Assembly: GCF_047948215.1 (NCBI RefSeq)
Contig: NC_134456.1
Location: 66,676,029 to 66,740,028, forward strand
Source: Lycorma delicatula
Taxonomy: Eukaryota > Arthropoda > Insecta > Hemiptera > Fulgoridae
Reading direction: 5' to 3'
Length of the DNA stretch: 64,000 nt
In this document: positions 1 through 13,513 of the stretch, in pieces
How the letters are laid out: the number at the start of each line of letters is the position of its first letter
How positions within the stretch are numbered: position 1 is the stretch's first letter
Translations under genes and position numbers: made by a program
Notes under the pieces: generated by a model
What the model saw: the letters and a program-made list of their open reading frames with translations, nothing else
What the model was told of the DNA's origin: nothing
Database searches by the model: none

Positions 1-2108
1 ACAATTTTTATGATTATTGTATTAATGAGATATAAAAAAATGAACTTTTAATAAAATAATATAGAGTATAAAACTTTTCAATCACGTTTTTTGTAACATA
101 TTCATTATTTAAAGATGACATTAAGATTATATTAAAGATCATTTTACATTGTTACATTGGATTGAAGTAAAATCCTTCTACACGAAACCGATTCATATGG
201 TGTCCCTACCTCAAATACTACCCTCCAATATGGATTTGGTTGATTGTTTTAAATAGTTTAGTTGGATATTCCGCAAGTCACACAAGAATTAGATGAGAGA
301 AATAAAAACCCTTAACCTTTAGTAGGTAAACTAAGACGACTGCTATGTATCTGAAGGAAAAGTGGTTGATTGAGCAGCACCTTGACTATTTTTTCCCCGA
401 TTGGTTATCTTTGGAGTTTTGTTAGAGGCTCCATTTGATTCGTATTACGGATGTAAGAGTTTTTTCGAATATCAAAATTCTTAAATTTTTTAGGTTTAAT
501 AGTTGTAACTCTACTTACAGACCTGTTTGGAGTCTATATTTTCTAAAGAGTGATTGTACAAAAAGCCCAAACTGTGTCTCAGGTACATATTTGGTAAACT
601 CGGGCCATCTAGTCGTAATACCTCGAATATAACTCGGGCCATAATACCTCGAATATGGAAACATTGAAATCATAATTGTATAAACTATTACTAATTTAAG
701 TTAATACTATAAAAAAAAATCAATCATATTTAAAATAAAGCAATTGTATTAATAAAAATGGTTTTTTATCGCAGTAGAGTTGTATAGTTACTATGATACC
801 TCAAACCTATTTTTGTAAGCAAAAAATGCAATTTTTTAAAACAAAAAACCTACTAATTATACAAAATCAACGTTATTAAGTCATTAAAAGTAGTTCTACA
901 TTTTTATATAATAAACAATACACTGAAATAGTCAACACTGAAAAAAAAAAAAACACTTTTTATGATAAGGATTTGTGATATGATTAAGCATAAATTAATC
1001 GAGAATGTAACAAATGTTCGAAGAAAAATAATAATGTTTAATAATAAAATAACGTACAATGTAGAAAATTTATTTATTGCTTCGTACTTGTATGTAGTGA
1101 AACGGCTGAATAGGTATGAATAAAATTTTGAACAATTTCAGCTCGTTATCAGTGCACTATATATATTATGATATTTACTGTGTAATTAGATTTATTATGT
1201 AAAGATTAATTTTATAATTTAAAATAATCTTAATAATGGAAGTTTACAAAGGTATTGCTATTTTTTACTGACAAATGATTTGGAAGAAGTTGAACATTTA
1301 AAAAAAAAAATTACTTTTTAATTTTGGATCATTTTGTTACAAAACATCAGGTTTTTAAAAATTCAAATCTCATTGTAATAGTTATGTTTCAGCCGAGATA
1401 TAACTCCCAATCCTGCTCAGTCACCTCAATCCCCCTATCCTCTTTCAGACCCTCACTTCAAATTTTATTAGCATCAGTGCCTCTTGCATAGAAGACACCA
1501 TGTTAAATTTGAAGATGCAGTCCAACCAATACCGAGGTATTAACCCAAATATAACACATACAAAAGATACCATCTTCCTTTTTCATTCCTAATATTTTAT
1601 TATATTCTTAATATTTTATTATAATATTACTCCAAGTTTTTAATTTAAATCGATTTATACATATTCTAAGAAATTATTTTTTCAAGGTTATAGACTACTT
1701 AAATTTAAAAAATCGAAAACCACTGTAAATGTTATTTATTTTTAAAATTTTTAGTTTCTTTCTTTTCTCTCTTCAAAAATAAAATTGAAAAACTTCTTCC
1801 AAAGAATTAGAATATGTAAGCATTTCCATTTCAGTTTTTATAAAAATGCTTTGATAAGAATTTTTTTAATTTCATTAAAGTTCCTTGGATATCTCGACCA
1901 ACATTTGTTTTACCGCAAAGGCTCCTATAATGAAATTAACACATGGTCTACCATAAGGTTGGAATATGCTGAAGTGACGTAGCTGTTTCATAATAGTAAT
2001 TCCGTTTTTTAACACCATTTTAAATTTAAATAAAAATATAAATATTTCCATAACTGCATCGTTATATCATATTTAAAATATATAATATTTTTTTGCAATT
2101 ATTTTAGT
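1..2108. other. A+T-rich non-coding stretch
   Basis: No gene recognised. The two 65-codon open frames (435-632 and 1785-1982) have no familiar motif and are of a length expected by chance in DNA with many A/T runs. A slightly more G+C-rich patch at about 1395-1560 has no recognisable coding or repeat signature. A short tandem duplication lies at 598-657. Confidence 0.7.
598..657. repeat. short tandem duplication, two units
   Basis: The phrase beginning actcgggccat and ending taatacctcgaatat occurs twice in a row. The first unit has seven extra bases (ctagtcg) in its middle that the second lacks. It looks like a local slippage or duplication event; no coding role is visible. Confidence 0.7.
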
Positions 2109-2216
2109 ACAATGTTAATTAATTTCATTTATGTAACTTAGGAATGTTTTATTACGTAGAAAATTAATGTAGATTTTATAAAATCTACATTTTACGTTAA
2201 AAAGAATTAACATTGT
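2109..2216. repeat. nested fold-back (MITE-like) element
   Basis: The outer arms acaatgttaatt (2109-2120) and aattaacattgt (2205-2216) are perfect 12-bp inverted repeats. At the centre, 2166-2191 is a perfect 26-bp palindrome. Between them are weaker complementary pieces (tacgta on the left, tttacgtt on the right), so the whole 108 bp can fold back on itself. This is the shape of a small non-autonomous DNA element or fold-back. No TSD is obvious at the arms, so the mobile origin is inferred. Confidence 0.5.
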
Positions 2217-5200
2217 GCCAAATGTTGCTGTGAGAACTTAGTATTAGGAAGTATTATTTTTATATAACATTTAGAATTAAGATTTTATTTAGTGTGGACA
2301 CAGATGTGGTCTCACATTTTCATCAGCTTTTATAAAATTATAAATAAATGTGTAAAAAATTTTTAAATTCATATATAGCATAGGTATTTGCTTCAGTTTA
2401 TTTATGTCCGGCATAATTAAAGTTTACAATACAATTATAGTTTCTTTTTGATGGATTTGTCCGGCTGTTATATAACTTAAATAATGTTACAGAAGAAAAA
2501 TAAAGAGGTGTTTGTTAGAATAATTTAGAATGTGCGTGACTGGTACTTATAGTATTGTTTTCAGTAATTGTATTTTACTAGTGTCTGAACAGTTGAACTA
2601 TTATAAGTTACATAAATTCTATATTCAGTAGAATACAATTTTAATGAGCATCATCATGTTGGAAGTCTTGAGAAAAAGAGTTCATCAATAGAGAAATATT
2701 TTCAGTATTTATCTTCAATGTTTTATAATTTTTTTTATTCTCATGTGAATGAAGCAGGCTAATAATACTCGTAAAAAAAATAAAAAAAGGAATGTTTATA
2801 TAAACACTATTATTCAAGACAACCTGAACCTACATGAAAACCTATATGAAAAAATGATTATTATTACTATGATTATTATTATAGTACACTAAGTTTTTTG
2901 AATTTATTGATAGATTTTACTGAATTTTTTTTTTAATGAAAATTAAAAACAATCATAGAATGGACTAAGAGAGATAAAACCTGATAAGGAATTTACATTT
3001 AACGTAAGAAATAGCGATAAAATATGGTGGATTAAGAAAAAATTGATTTATGTAATGAAGATTCCAGTAAACCAATATTTTCTTATAACTCTTGTTTACT
3101 TGAAGAAACTTACACAGCAGTATCGAAAATAATAAAAAGGAGTAAAAAATTCTGTTGACCTGTAATTAACTTAATATGATTTGCAGTTAACAGTTTGTTT
3201 AACTTAAGGGAGATATTTGATTTAGAAATAGAGAAAAAATTAGAATTGGGAATTTGTAAAAAATATAGATGCTAATAAAAGTTTTTAAGTAATTTAATAA
3301 GAGTGTTACTTACATGAACAACAAGATAAGTACAGGGTATAATATAAAAATGGGGATGGAAATAACAAAAGAAGGACTCTAAAGACATACAAGGCTATTA
3401 TACAGAAAGATGTTCAATTGTTTGATAAAGAAAGGGACTGGCTAAACAGAACGTAGGGAATGTGTTGTACGGCTCAGAATCATAAATTCTACTAAAGCGC
3501 GTGAGAAATGCTTGTAATATGCGACTATGTGAAAAATGGTAAAACTTTATCCGAAGAACGAGATAAAGATTGGAGGTTATGCTTAAGTTGAGTAAAGAAT
3601 ATTGATGAAGAAAATAAAACTAAGGAAATATAACTGAATATAATTTTAAATGAAAAACCTTGGATGTCTTGGAGTGGAAACAGAGTGAAAACAGTTAAGA
3701 AAAGAGTCCAAAAAGGATCACATAATGTTCTGAGGAAAAAGAGCTATAGGGCTTAAATATATATTTATAATATTCTAAATATTATAAATAAAAAATATTA
3801 TAAGAAAAAAATATTATGAGTAAATATTATAAGAAAAAAAGCAATGTCATTTAAAATCCCCTATTTATTTCTTAATTCTGTCTGTGGACAAAGTCAGACA
3901 TAGAAATTTAATTATTTAAAACTGGAAAATAATCATGCCAAAGTCTATCAGTAGTTAGATAGATTTTGATATTAGAATGTAAGATAGCATATAAATATTT
4001 CATTAAAGAAAATTAATTAAATTGTAGGAGAATACACATCGTTAAAACCTATTATTTGGTTTACAACCAATATACAGATTTGAGAGCGGTGATTTAGAGC
4101 TCATTCTTATCAATAAAATCAACTCAACTACAAGTCTACTATTAATAAATTTTAATAAATAAATTTTTATTTAAAAATATTATTGTATATTTGTATAAAA
4201 TGTGATATTATTAATAGGAAACATGTTACGCTTGGCAACCTGTATAGTTTTCTTAAATAGGATGTCAAAATCAGAGTAAACTGTTGTACTCAAAAGTATA
4301 ACTTATTTTATTAATACTGCTTACAAGATACGACTATTTTAATTTAAGGGAATTTAATTCATTCATCTATTATGTTATTCTTTTTGTTTGAAGAAATTCT
4401 ATTCTTTTCTATTAAAAAGTATGACATTTAAAAAAAACTCCTTTTATAATCAGAAAATAAGGGGTAATTCTACATCAGAAGTCCACTTTGAAACGGTTTG
4501 TTGGTTTTGTGTGAAGGAATAATGCCTGCCGTCGTTTGGTTATGTCATCCACATCTAATTTTCTAACTGAGTAATTACAAGGTCGTCATTTTTTTACAAC
4601 TTAATAACTTCTTGTAGTAAAAAAAATTTGTTTTCTACCTTTTGATTCAAACCTATTACTCAAGTTACTGTCATTATGTTACATATCATTTCTTTTAATA
4701 ATATAAATGTTTACTGTTCATTTTAATCACTTTCTATGTTTATATCAATGTATGTTTGCTTGCACTTGAGTATAATGTGAATATAATTACATTATGTCTT
4801 CTTTTAATATTTAATACCCATTCTTAATAATATTAAAAATAAAAATTTAAACCACATTTTCTTTCTGCTAGATATGAGGTTTTTTTTCTTTTTACAAATA
4901 CACCTACTTAACGTTGTTTTTTATTGTTTAAAATATTTTGATTTTCAGTTCTGTATTTTGCAATATAAAATGTTGAACTGTTATATATAAATTATGTGTT
5001 TTTTATCGTGAAAAATTTTTTGTTTTAGTTGTTTAATAAAAACCAAAACTTACTATTTTTTAAACATGTAATATTTTTAATAGTATGTATTTTTATTAGT
5101 ATTTTAATAGTATCAAAGATTTTGCTAAATTAAACAGTGTTTAAAGCCAAAATTTGAATCCCAAGATAATTCAATCCTGTTCATCCAAGTGCTGCTCTAT

Positions 5201-7029
5201 TTTCTTAGTAGAATTTAATGCCGTAGTAAAACTGTCTACAGACTTGACCATTGACTCTATTTTATATCCTGGAATTTAAAAAAGCAGTTATCAGCTTTGG
5301 TATCCATCATTTAAAACGAAACCATCAACTAAAAAGTTTAATTTAAACATAAAAAGTTGCTTTAATATTCTGCAACAAAACAATGTGTTTCATACACATT
5401 TCGTCCAAGTTATAGACGATGATTAATTTTTTTTTTTCAAGTAGTAGGAACAAAATTATTTTATCAGTGGTGTGCATAATGCCTAATTGTGGAGGGATAA
5501 GAAAACATTCACCTGTAACAGTTGGTTGGAAACATCTATCATAGGTATGATAGATCGATGTTTAGAAATTTTTTTTTCTTAACTAGAAAAAATATGTCTG
5601 AAAGGAAATTTAACCGAAATACGTTTATTTTAAAAACTTTTATTCATAGAAGTATAAATATTAAAATGCATCTTGTAACTGCAATGATTTACGTAGTACT
5701 TGATTTTACATTTATGTTATATTTCATAACTCCATTGCACGTTGTGAGAGGAGTTTGATTTTGTAAAACTTAAAATCGCAATAATTTTTATCTAAAGTAT
5801 TTTAAAAGATTAATTTTTGACAGAACTTTGACAGTTTACATAAAATGCTTTTGTGTGTGAGCAAATGAAACGTAAGTTATTACTACTTAAGATTGTTGTT
5901 AAAAATAATACAGAATGACGTTAACGAAACGGAAACACTATGTCATTTTATTCATGTCTCATATAAAAGAAAGAAAAAATATACTTTGAAATGAGGATAG
6001 TATCATTTTAAAACTGACGTTTCTGAATGACGCATCATTCAAGAGAAATTAAATTGTTACATAAGATTATATTGTAAGCCTAGCCTACAGCTACATAACA
6101 GTTACACGGACGATGAAATTGAGTTTCTGACAGATTAAGTAAATTACATTGTTTATTATTCCTTAATTAAACTATGTAAATTAATAAATTTTCTTTTCAG
6201 TTTGTATAAAAAAAAAATAATAATAATAATAGTAAATTAATAAATAGAATTTTGTGCAGTATAATGTCTTGTTTTCAATTAATATTTCAATCATAACAAG
6301 TAATGTAAAAACTAATCTCGAAATCAGTATTTGATACTATGTATTTTACGTTATGATACTTTTAATTTAAGACAGTTTTTCATCAAAAAAAGGATATTGA
6401 TTGTAATACCGTAAATGTAAACGGGAGTAGATTGCTAAAAAATTGTCTAACAGTTAAACATAAAAATATGATGACCTAACTTACTGATAGTTCCAACTGA
6501 TAATTTGAGTTGTTATTTTACAGTAACTTCCACGTGCGTATAAAACACTATGAAAAGCATCTGAAATAACAAAGGTAACAGTTGGGTTTGTTTTATCTGA
6601 GAGTCATTTATGAGGCTGTTAGTTTTCTAGAAATACTATCTTAATAAAACTAATTATATTAAAAAACTTAAATCCTTATATTAAAACTTTAATCCTTCCC
6701 TTATGCCGAAGTATAATTACACCTAGGTGAACTCCTTTTTAGTTTAAGTAAATGATACTAGGTTAATGACATGTCTTTTTATTAAAACAATGAAAGATAA
6801 AAGTATATTGAGGTGTTTTTTTGTTGTTTTTTTTCAGTGAAGTTTATATTGATCAGTAATATTTTTTATTCACGTGTTGCGCTAACTGTTGTTTGAAATA
6901 ATAACAAAAAATGCAGCCAGTCTATCTAAATGTTTTGTATTCAACATGGCTTACTCATCATTTAATATTCACGCACAAATCTCATTCCAGCCTGTTATCT
7001 AAATTAGTTAAATAATTTTAATTAAAACC
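2217..7029. other. A+T-rich non-coding stretch
   Basis: No host gene recognised. It contains runs of A and T, a short TAA-type microsatellite near 6212-6230, short ATATTATAA-type repeats near 3765-3838, and a doubtful LINE relic near 3350-3640 that is listed separately. The 78-codon frame at 5522-5758 is low-complexity and hydrophobic, with no recognisable domain. Confidence 0.65.
3350..3640 (+). pseudogene. possible LINE ORF2 tail relic
   Basis: Around 3460-3490 the + strand can be read as VLYGSES followed by a stop. This resembles the VLLYGSETW motif found just after the reverse transcriptase domain in many insect LINE ORF2 proteins. The preceding text (reading like KKRMFNCL) and following text (NMRLCEKW) fit the same region loosely, but there are stops and shifts throughout. 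I read it as a heavily decayed LINE fragment. Because the match is short and A+T-rich sequence can mimic it, confidence is low. Confidence 0.3.
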
Positions 7030-7333
7030 GATGAAATTCTAACCTTACTTCCTTTTTCCTGTTTACCATCCGGGAATTACTGTTCAGGTATTACTTCACA
7101 GGATGAATGAGGATGATATGTATGTGTGTAAATGAAATATAGTCTTGTACAGTCTAAGTTCAACCATTTCTATAATGCGTGGTTAATTGAGACCCAACCA
7201 CCAAAGAACACCGGTATCCACGATCTAGTATTCAAATCCGTATAAAAATAACTGCCTTTACTCTAGGACTTGAGCGCTGGAACTCTCGATTTCCAAATCA
7301 GCTTATCTGGGAAGACGCGTGATGGAATTCTAA
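7030..7333 (-). mobile_element. tRNA-derived SINE family 1, 5'-truncated copy with TSDs
   Basis: A 278-bp SINE on the minus strand (7043-7320) lies between near-identical 13-bp direct repeats, gatgaaattctaa (7030-7042) and gatggaattctaa (7321-7333), read as TSDs. It matches the fuller copy at 58351-58647 over almost its whole length, including the block with caccggtatccacgatctag and the tail ending near cctgtttacc. The head is cut at the A-box side: a B-box-like motif (tagGACTTGAGCGC on the plus strand) remains, but the A box seen in the other copy is missing. It is therefore a dead copy lacking a full polymerase III promoter, as expected for a 5'-truncated retroposed insertion. Confidence 0.8.
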
Positions 7334-7950
7334 TCTGTATAATTTACCTTACGTATGTTAATTATCGTGACCGCGACGTTTGCATTCATTAGTTATCTTA
7401 ACGAGGTGAAACTAGTAAAAAAATGTTGTTATTATAAAAGGATATTTTTATAAGTACAAACTAAGAAGTTACTTATAATAAACATAACTGCCAATGAGAA
7501 AAGTATTTTACATTATTGATATAAGTCTAAGATATATTTTTAAAGACAAAAAAGTGATTGAAAACGTGTTATTCAAATAAATTTATTTATTTATTTTCAG
7601 TAACCTAGTTACATAAAGTAATTATTACAAATATATAAAAAATATTACTACTTGTAAAGTGTACAGTAAACTAGAATCTAGAGTGCAGGAGATAAAAAAT
7701 AAAAAAATAAAACTAACTTAAATAATCTAAAAGCAAAATTGAATATACGTTATCATCACTCTCTTCTATAAAAAATAAAAAAAGTTCCTTTCGGCACGCC
7801 GGAAGGCGGAGGTAGATTTTACCGGTGTTAAATAGGGAGAAAAAATGTTTTAACCATAATATTAAGAAAAAATTCAAATTTACTCAATACGACAATGGTT
7901 GCATGTGAAAAAACTTTCACATGTATAGCATATGACAAGCCCCGTATGCT
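7334..7950. other. non-coding stretch before repeat A
   Basis: No gene seen. There is a G+C-richer blip at about 7788-7815 and a 9-bp stem-loop at 7902-7923 (catgtgaaa / tttcacatg, loop aaac). The minus-strand frame at 7828-8055 overlaps repeat A and is a chance frame. Confidence 0.6.
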
Positions 7951-8567
7951 TACAATTCCAGAAATATTTTGGTTATCCCTTGCCGTAAGGTTTGATCTTA
8001 TCAAAACTTTTTTCAGGAAAAAGTTGTAGGTAATGTTTAGAGAACTAACGACCACTTCAAACCGATTCGATGCTGTGCCTATTAAGGAAGGTATGATTTT
8101 TTGATTTTTTTTTTGTCTTCAAAACCCCATTTTTTCCACCTCCTGGATCAATGGTTGGTGATATCAAAAAATTTACTTACATAAGTTTTACACCCTTAAT
8201 CAAAGAACAGTAGGTACTTTAAATGAATTCGATATTATACTTAATAAGAAAGTTATAGCGATATTTTATTTTTTCGAAAAAGCACCCCCTTTCATCACTC
8301 TTGGTTTGATTTTGTCTGTTAACAAACTCGACCGAGATTTTGGGACGAGTTATTTTTAAGTAACAATTTGAAAATGATTGGCGCAAAATTACGGCAGTTA
8401 TCGTGTCACAAGAAAGTGAAATAAATATATAATATATATATAACTTTTGAGCTGACGGTGGTTTTGGGTTCTGGGGGATGTGAAACGCGAAGATATGTCG
8501 AAATTTTCCGAAGTCGAATCATGGTACTCATTACAATAGGTAGCTTTCTTATGAAATCTACCTAAAA
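7951..8567 (-). repeat. dispersed repeat A, copy 1
   Basis: Read on the minus strand, this block aligns along its whole length with 31101-31665 on the plus strand. Anchors include the tract ttaggtagatttcataagaa, the region with tcgactt and tttcgatat, a segment with aaaatctcggt, and the end near ggaattgta. The copies are diverged by substitutions and small indels. No protein, terminal repeat, poly(A) or TSD is evident, so the class is unknown; two inverted copies 23 kb apart are best explained as members of an interspersed family. Confidence 0.7.
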
Positions 8568-11500
8568 GGATGGTGCGTGGGTATGTATGTTTGTTTGTTT
8601 ATTGTATATGCTCACATTTTTATTTTAGCTGCTATTGGCGCAGAGCAGACCAATGGGTAGTGGTACCGGGCAGCTGCGCGCAGCGCACGAACGATTCATT
8701 CGTTCGAACAATTAACTTCTTAATACAAATGATTTATCTAATTATATTTGTGTTTTGGGAATAATAAAGTAAGGCATTGGGGTTAGAGCTGCGTTAAAAT
8801 ATCACAACTAAAGAAACAGGAAAAAATGTTCAAGATTTTAATGCTTTCGTTATAGAAGTTTTTGTTGTTGTTAGTACGCTAAAATCATGAACGTCATTTA
8901 GTCACAAATGGCAAAAACATTTAACAAAATCATGAATAATGAAACGTAAACCATGTAACATTATACGATAAAAAAGATAAGATTTTAATTTTAATTTCTT
9001 CTTTTTTTATTTAAGCACTACTTCACATTTTGGATTTAGCAGCAGTAATACACAACCACAAGTATTGTGTAAGAAATAACCTTTTCTTATATGCTGCTCC
9101 TACATTTTTTTTATTTACTAACTTTTTATTAACTTAGACCTGCTACGAGGAACATGCCTAATTCTTATTGAGAATCAAACTTGATATACTACCTAATCTG
9201 TAAACAGACTAGTCACTACAACTGGCCGGTAGTTCACGTTTTAATTACAATTTTAATGGGCCCAAAAACTTAAAATCCTCTTAAACAATGAATTTTTAAT
9301 TTATGTTAAATTGTGATATTTTCTATTAGTTTTAACATTTTCTTATAAAAATATGTTTTTAAATAAGTTGGTAAAAAAAAAATTCTCACCGGTATGGTTG
9401 GATAAGAAAAAAATAATTTTTGATTTAAATTCTCTTAATACCTATATGGACACAAAACTAAAATTAAGGTAAAAAATAAGCTATAAATAAATTTATGAAA
9501 TACTAGGATTATCGAACTTTTTTTATTAACAAACTTTTTTTATTAAGCCAGGTTTACAATAGAAAACATTATAAATATTTATATTAACAACATTTCTTTT
9601 TTTACCAATATTTAAAGATATTTAATTTATTAAAAGAAATGACTTGCTTTACTTATTAATCTCCGTTTTTTCATAATTGGTTGATAAATTTGTTTTCACC
9701 TATATCCATATATTTTTTTTTAAACTTATTCATATCTATTGTTTTTTAAGTAAAAAAATTAATTAAAAGAAACAGTTCTTATATTATTTTTAATCCTTTC
9801 TTAATAAAAATAATATTATTAATTTTTACTTTTCAAAATTTAATATTTTAATCATTAAATAAAGATATATAAAGCGGTTCTAGTAAGCCCAAGATGATTA
9901 TTTAAAAAAAATAATAATTTCATTAAATATGAAAAACAGTTTTAAGTAAAACGAATTTAAATAACTTTAACTATTATTTGTTACTTTTAAAGTATTGTTT
10001 CTGAATAAAGATTAGACAATTCTATAAGAAAAAGCTTTTACTGAATGACAGATAGGGAATATATAATGTGGACATTAGCACTAAATTAACTAATTAGGCA
10101 AATTGATTTTTATTTGATCATTGTTCTATCTACAAAAATGGAAATTTATAGCTATATAAAAGTAGATTAAAGAGAGAGACTCAGAAATACTGAAATGAAA
10201 ACTAGTTAATTAACTTACTACGGCGGAAGTAACTTTAATTAAAACAATTTATTTAACTAAAAGTAGGTTGCTTTTAGATGTATTAATCTATAACTTACGA
10301 TTACCTCAGAGTTTAGATAGGTTTGAGACCTATGCCGTGGGAACAAAAAAATCTAAACAATTTTCTTTTATCTAGTGATGAGTGATTGGTGAATTTTTAA
10401 ATTCAGTTCTCATGGTACATAATTACAGTTACAAGCTTGAAAATGTGTATTTTATACTTACACAGCATCAAAAATTGATTACGTGTAAATTTCATTATCA
10501 TTTTATTTTATTGTTTTGCAATAAAAAATTATTACACTTAGTAAAACAAATGTGAGAATCATTTCGTTCTTTGGAATTATTCTCAAGAGATTAATTGTGT
10601 TTAAACATTGAAAATTCCTAATTTTGTTCTCTTACTCAATTAACTAGATGTTAATTGTAACCTCCTGATACATTTTAAATGAGGAAAAATGTTTTGTTTT
10701 TTAATTTATGCGGAAGAGATTGTAAAAATGTTATTTATGTAACGCGCATAATAACTTCTATACTTAAATAAATTTGGCAAAACTTATTCTATGCAAAAGA
10801 GAAAGAAACTACTACACGTGTAACATACGTAATTCATTGCCATCACGATCACGAGATGTTTTTATTTTATTATTCAGTGGTTTAACTAAAAATTCTCTTC
10901 CTTACAATTTCACTTAATATATTCGTACAAGTTTTTATTTTATTGACAATTTTTTTGTTTTATTAGCAATGTTGTACAGACATTATCTAAGCTTTCTTCA
11001 ATGGTTTTTTTTTATCCACACGCTATCTTAATAACGATTTAGTAGAATTTTGAGTTAGAATTATTTCTCACGACTACCGATGTTTCAGTTTTCTGGGGGC
11101 ATCAAGGGGGGAGGAATAAATATTACTGAATTACATTGTAGCACGTAGATTACAGAGCATTAAAAACTAAGCCAAACTATGGCATTTAAATAACGCCGAT
11201 TGTCTAATAAGATTAGAACAACGTACAATCTATGACCAGTTTTGTTTTGGAAAATTTTTTTTTTTTAAATATTGTTTTTTCCAAGTTTTTCAGTCTGACC
11301 ACCCAATGAAAAACTAAATCGTTTTTAAAATTGTAAGTTCAAAGACTTTTAAAAAGAAAGTACTTTTAAATAATTTTTCAAAAATTTGGTTTCTAAAAAG
11401 AAGCTGAATAACACTTTCAACTTTATAATCATTATTCTAAGACTATAGTGTTAAGTTCATGTTAAATTCTACAAACATTGCTATACAAGAAAGATGCAGG

Positions 11501-13513
11501 TTTTATAGCTGCGAATAAAAATAAGTTTTAATTCTATTTCAAAGATTAGGCTGAGTAAAGGTTATTAAACATAGATAAAAAATAACATTATTTAACCCAA
11601 AAACTTAACCAGAAACGTAATTGTTACTAATCGTTAGAAAATCATTCTTATATTTTTATTGTTTACATAAAAAGACGGCATACGAGGTCTGTAAATAAAA
11701 TAATGAGGAAGCAACTTACAGTCGAAGCATTTTAAGATATAAGTTTATGTGTACTTTATCCATTATTTTCACGAGTAGGATGGGTTATGAAAGTCTCGGG
11801 AGACCTTCGCGATACATTCTCTATAAATAAAATGGATATATTTTTAGTAACATTGTCAAAATGCATCTTCAATTCGTTTAAAAGTACCTATTTGAAAATA
11901 CTAACGCCTCTTTTATTACGTTTCATTATCTGTTGATTATCATTATTATTACAGTTATATTAATGTCTAGTTTAAAGGATTTGTGCGGTAATAAATTCCA
12001 CCTACATAATTTCAAAATTTCTTATAGGTCATAGAAGATCATTTTTTATCATAGAAGATAATTTTTATTTGACCTGTTACTTTTTAATAGTTATTTTGAT
12101 GTAACCGATTTAGATTTTAGAAAATCGAATAAAAGCTTAGCGTGTTCCTTTTTCTTAATCTTAAAAATTATTAAAAGAATTCACGTTGTTTGTACTTAAA
12201 ATTCTTACATAATCTTTCTTTAATGGATGAAACAATTTTACATAATAACTTTTCAGTCTATACCGTTTGCCTCGTGTGGAATCCTGCTTTAATTTCAAGG
12301 ACAATGAGTGGTATTTATGTGTGTACTTTTTTATATTTTAACTACAAGCACTTTTTTTTAGCCTCTTTTACAATAATAAAATCAGGAATTATAAATATAC
12401 TACTAGAAAAGCAGAAGAACAGTGTACGTAACGTGTTTTTTTTTTATTCTATTTTTTGTGCTAGAATTAATTTTATTTACTGCTTGGTTATTTATAAAAT
12501 TATTTACTAGCTTATTGTTGAATTGATAATCCTGTGAAAAGATATATTGAGTAATATGATAATTACCGCTATTTTTTTCTTTTTATAAAGATGAATAATT
12601 TAGTTAATGCAGGTTAATAATAAAATACATAATAAATAGAATACATAATAACAGATTACAATTTTATTACTTGCATTTAATCTGGAAAATAAGTACCCTT
12701 TGTACTCCTGTTAGGTCTAAACACTTTTTCAGTTCAATACTTCATGATACAAAAATGATAAAACAAAGTTAATTCTTTACTTTTTAACTATGTTTGACCT
12801 ATCTCCTTTTTATATTAGAATGTTTTTTTTTGTCGTTGATCGGATGAATGTTTAAAAGAAAAGAAAGTTTATCCAAAATCATGGGAAATAAGTTGGATTT
12901 TATTTTATTTATTAAATTTTATTATTTTTTTACTGTAATAATTTACAACAACTTAACCGTATTTAATTGCAGTTGGAAGTTTTGGAGGGAAAAAGAGAAT
13001 TTACGATTAGTAATTATTAATATGGGTTTATTTTGTTGAATTTTGTGCTTTTTTAGATGTGAATTTCAATGAGCATTATCACATCACTTTGTACGTTTTT
13101 CTTTAATAGTGTGAAAATTAGAATTGTATGGATCGTTGGATTTTTCTAATTGTATAACTACCCCATCTTGCTAAACTCCAATAACAACTGTTTAAAGAAA
13201 CCTGTAAATAGTCTTCATTGTGATGAAGACTGTTGTCAACATTATTACGCAGTTATCTGAAAAATTAAGTTTGGGAGCGTGTCGTTTTTTGAAAGCGGCG
13301 ACTTTAATTATACATTACTTTATACATTTTTTGAATATGTAACCGAATTTCGTCGTTGTTTCAAAGGTTTTCCCTTCTGTGTTTCTCTGAATCAAATTTA
13401 TTATTTTTTAATCTGTATACATTCTTACGCAGTTTATTTTATTATTATAATTATTATCTTTTTTCCTTTTTTTGTGGAATAAGTCTTTATGAAAAACACT
13501 TAAGTGTGTTATC
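8568..13513. other. A+T-rich non-coding stretch
   Basis: No gene recognised. A short G+C-rich patch at 8635-8710 contains a small stem-loop (cgaacga / tcgttcg). The 106-codon frame at 12190-12510 is rich in F, I, Y and K with no domain and is judged a chance frame, as are frames at 12848-13039 and 13279-13482. A 9-bp hairpin (agtcttcat / atgaagact) sits at 13210-13231. Confidence 0.65.

Noticed and set aside
5522..5758. 78-codon frame as a small membrane protein
   Set aside because: Hydrophobicity arises from T-rich codons; no signal or domain can be distinguished from chance.
12190..12510. 106-codon open frame as a gene
   Set aside because: Residues are dominated by F, I, Y, N and K from A+T-rich triplets; it does not start at an ATG and has no domain.
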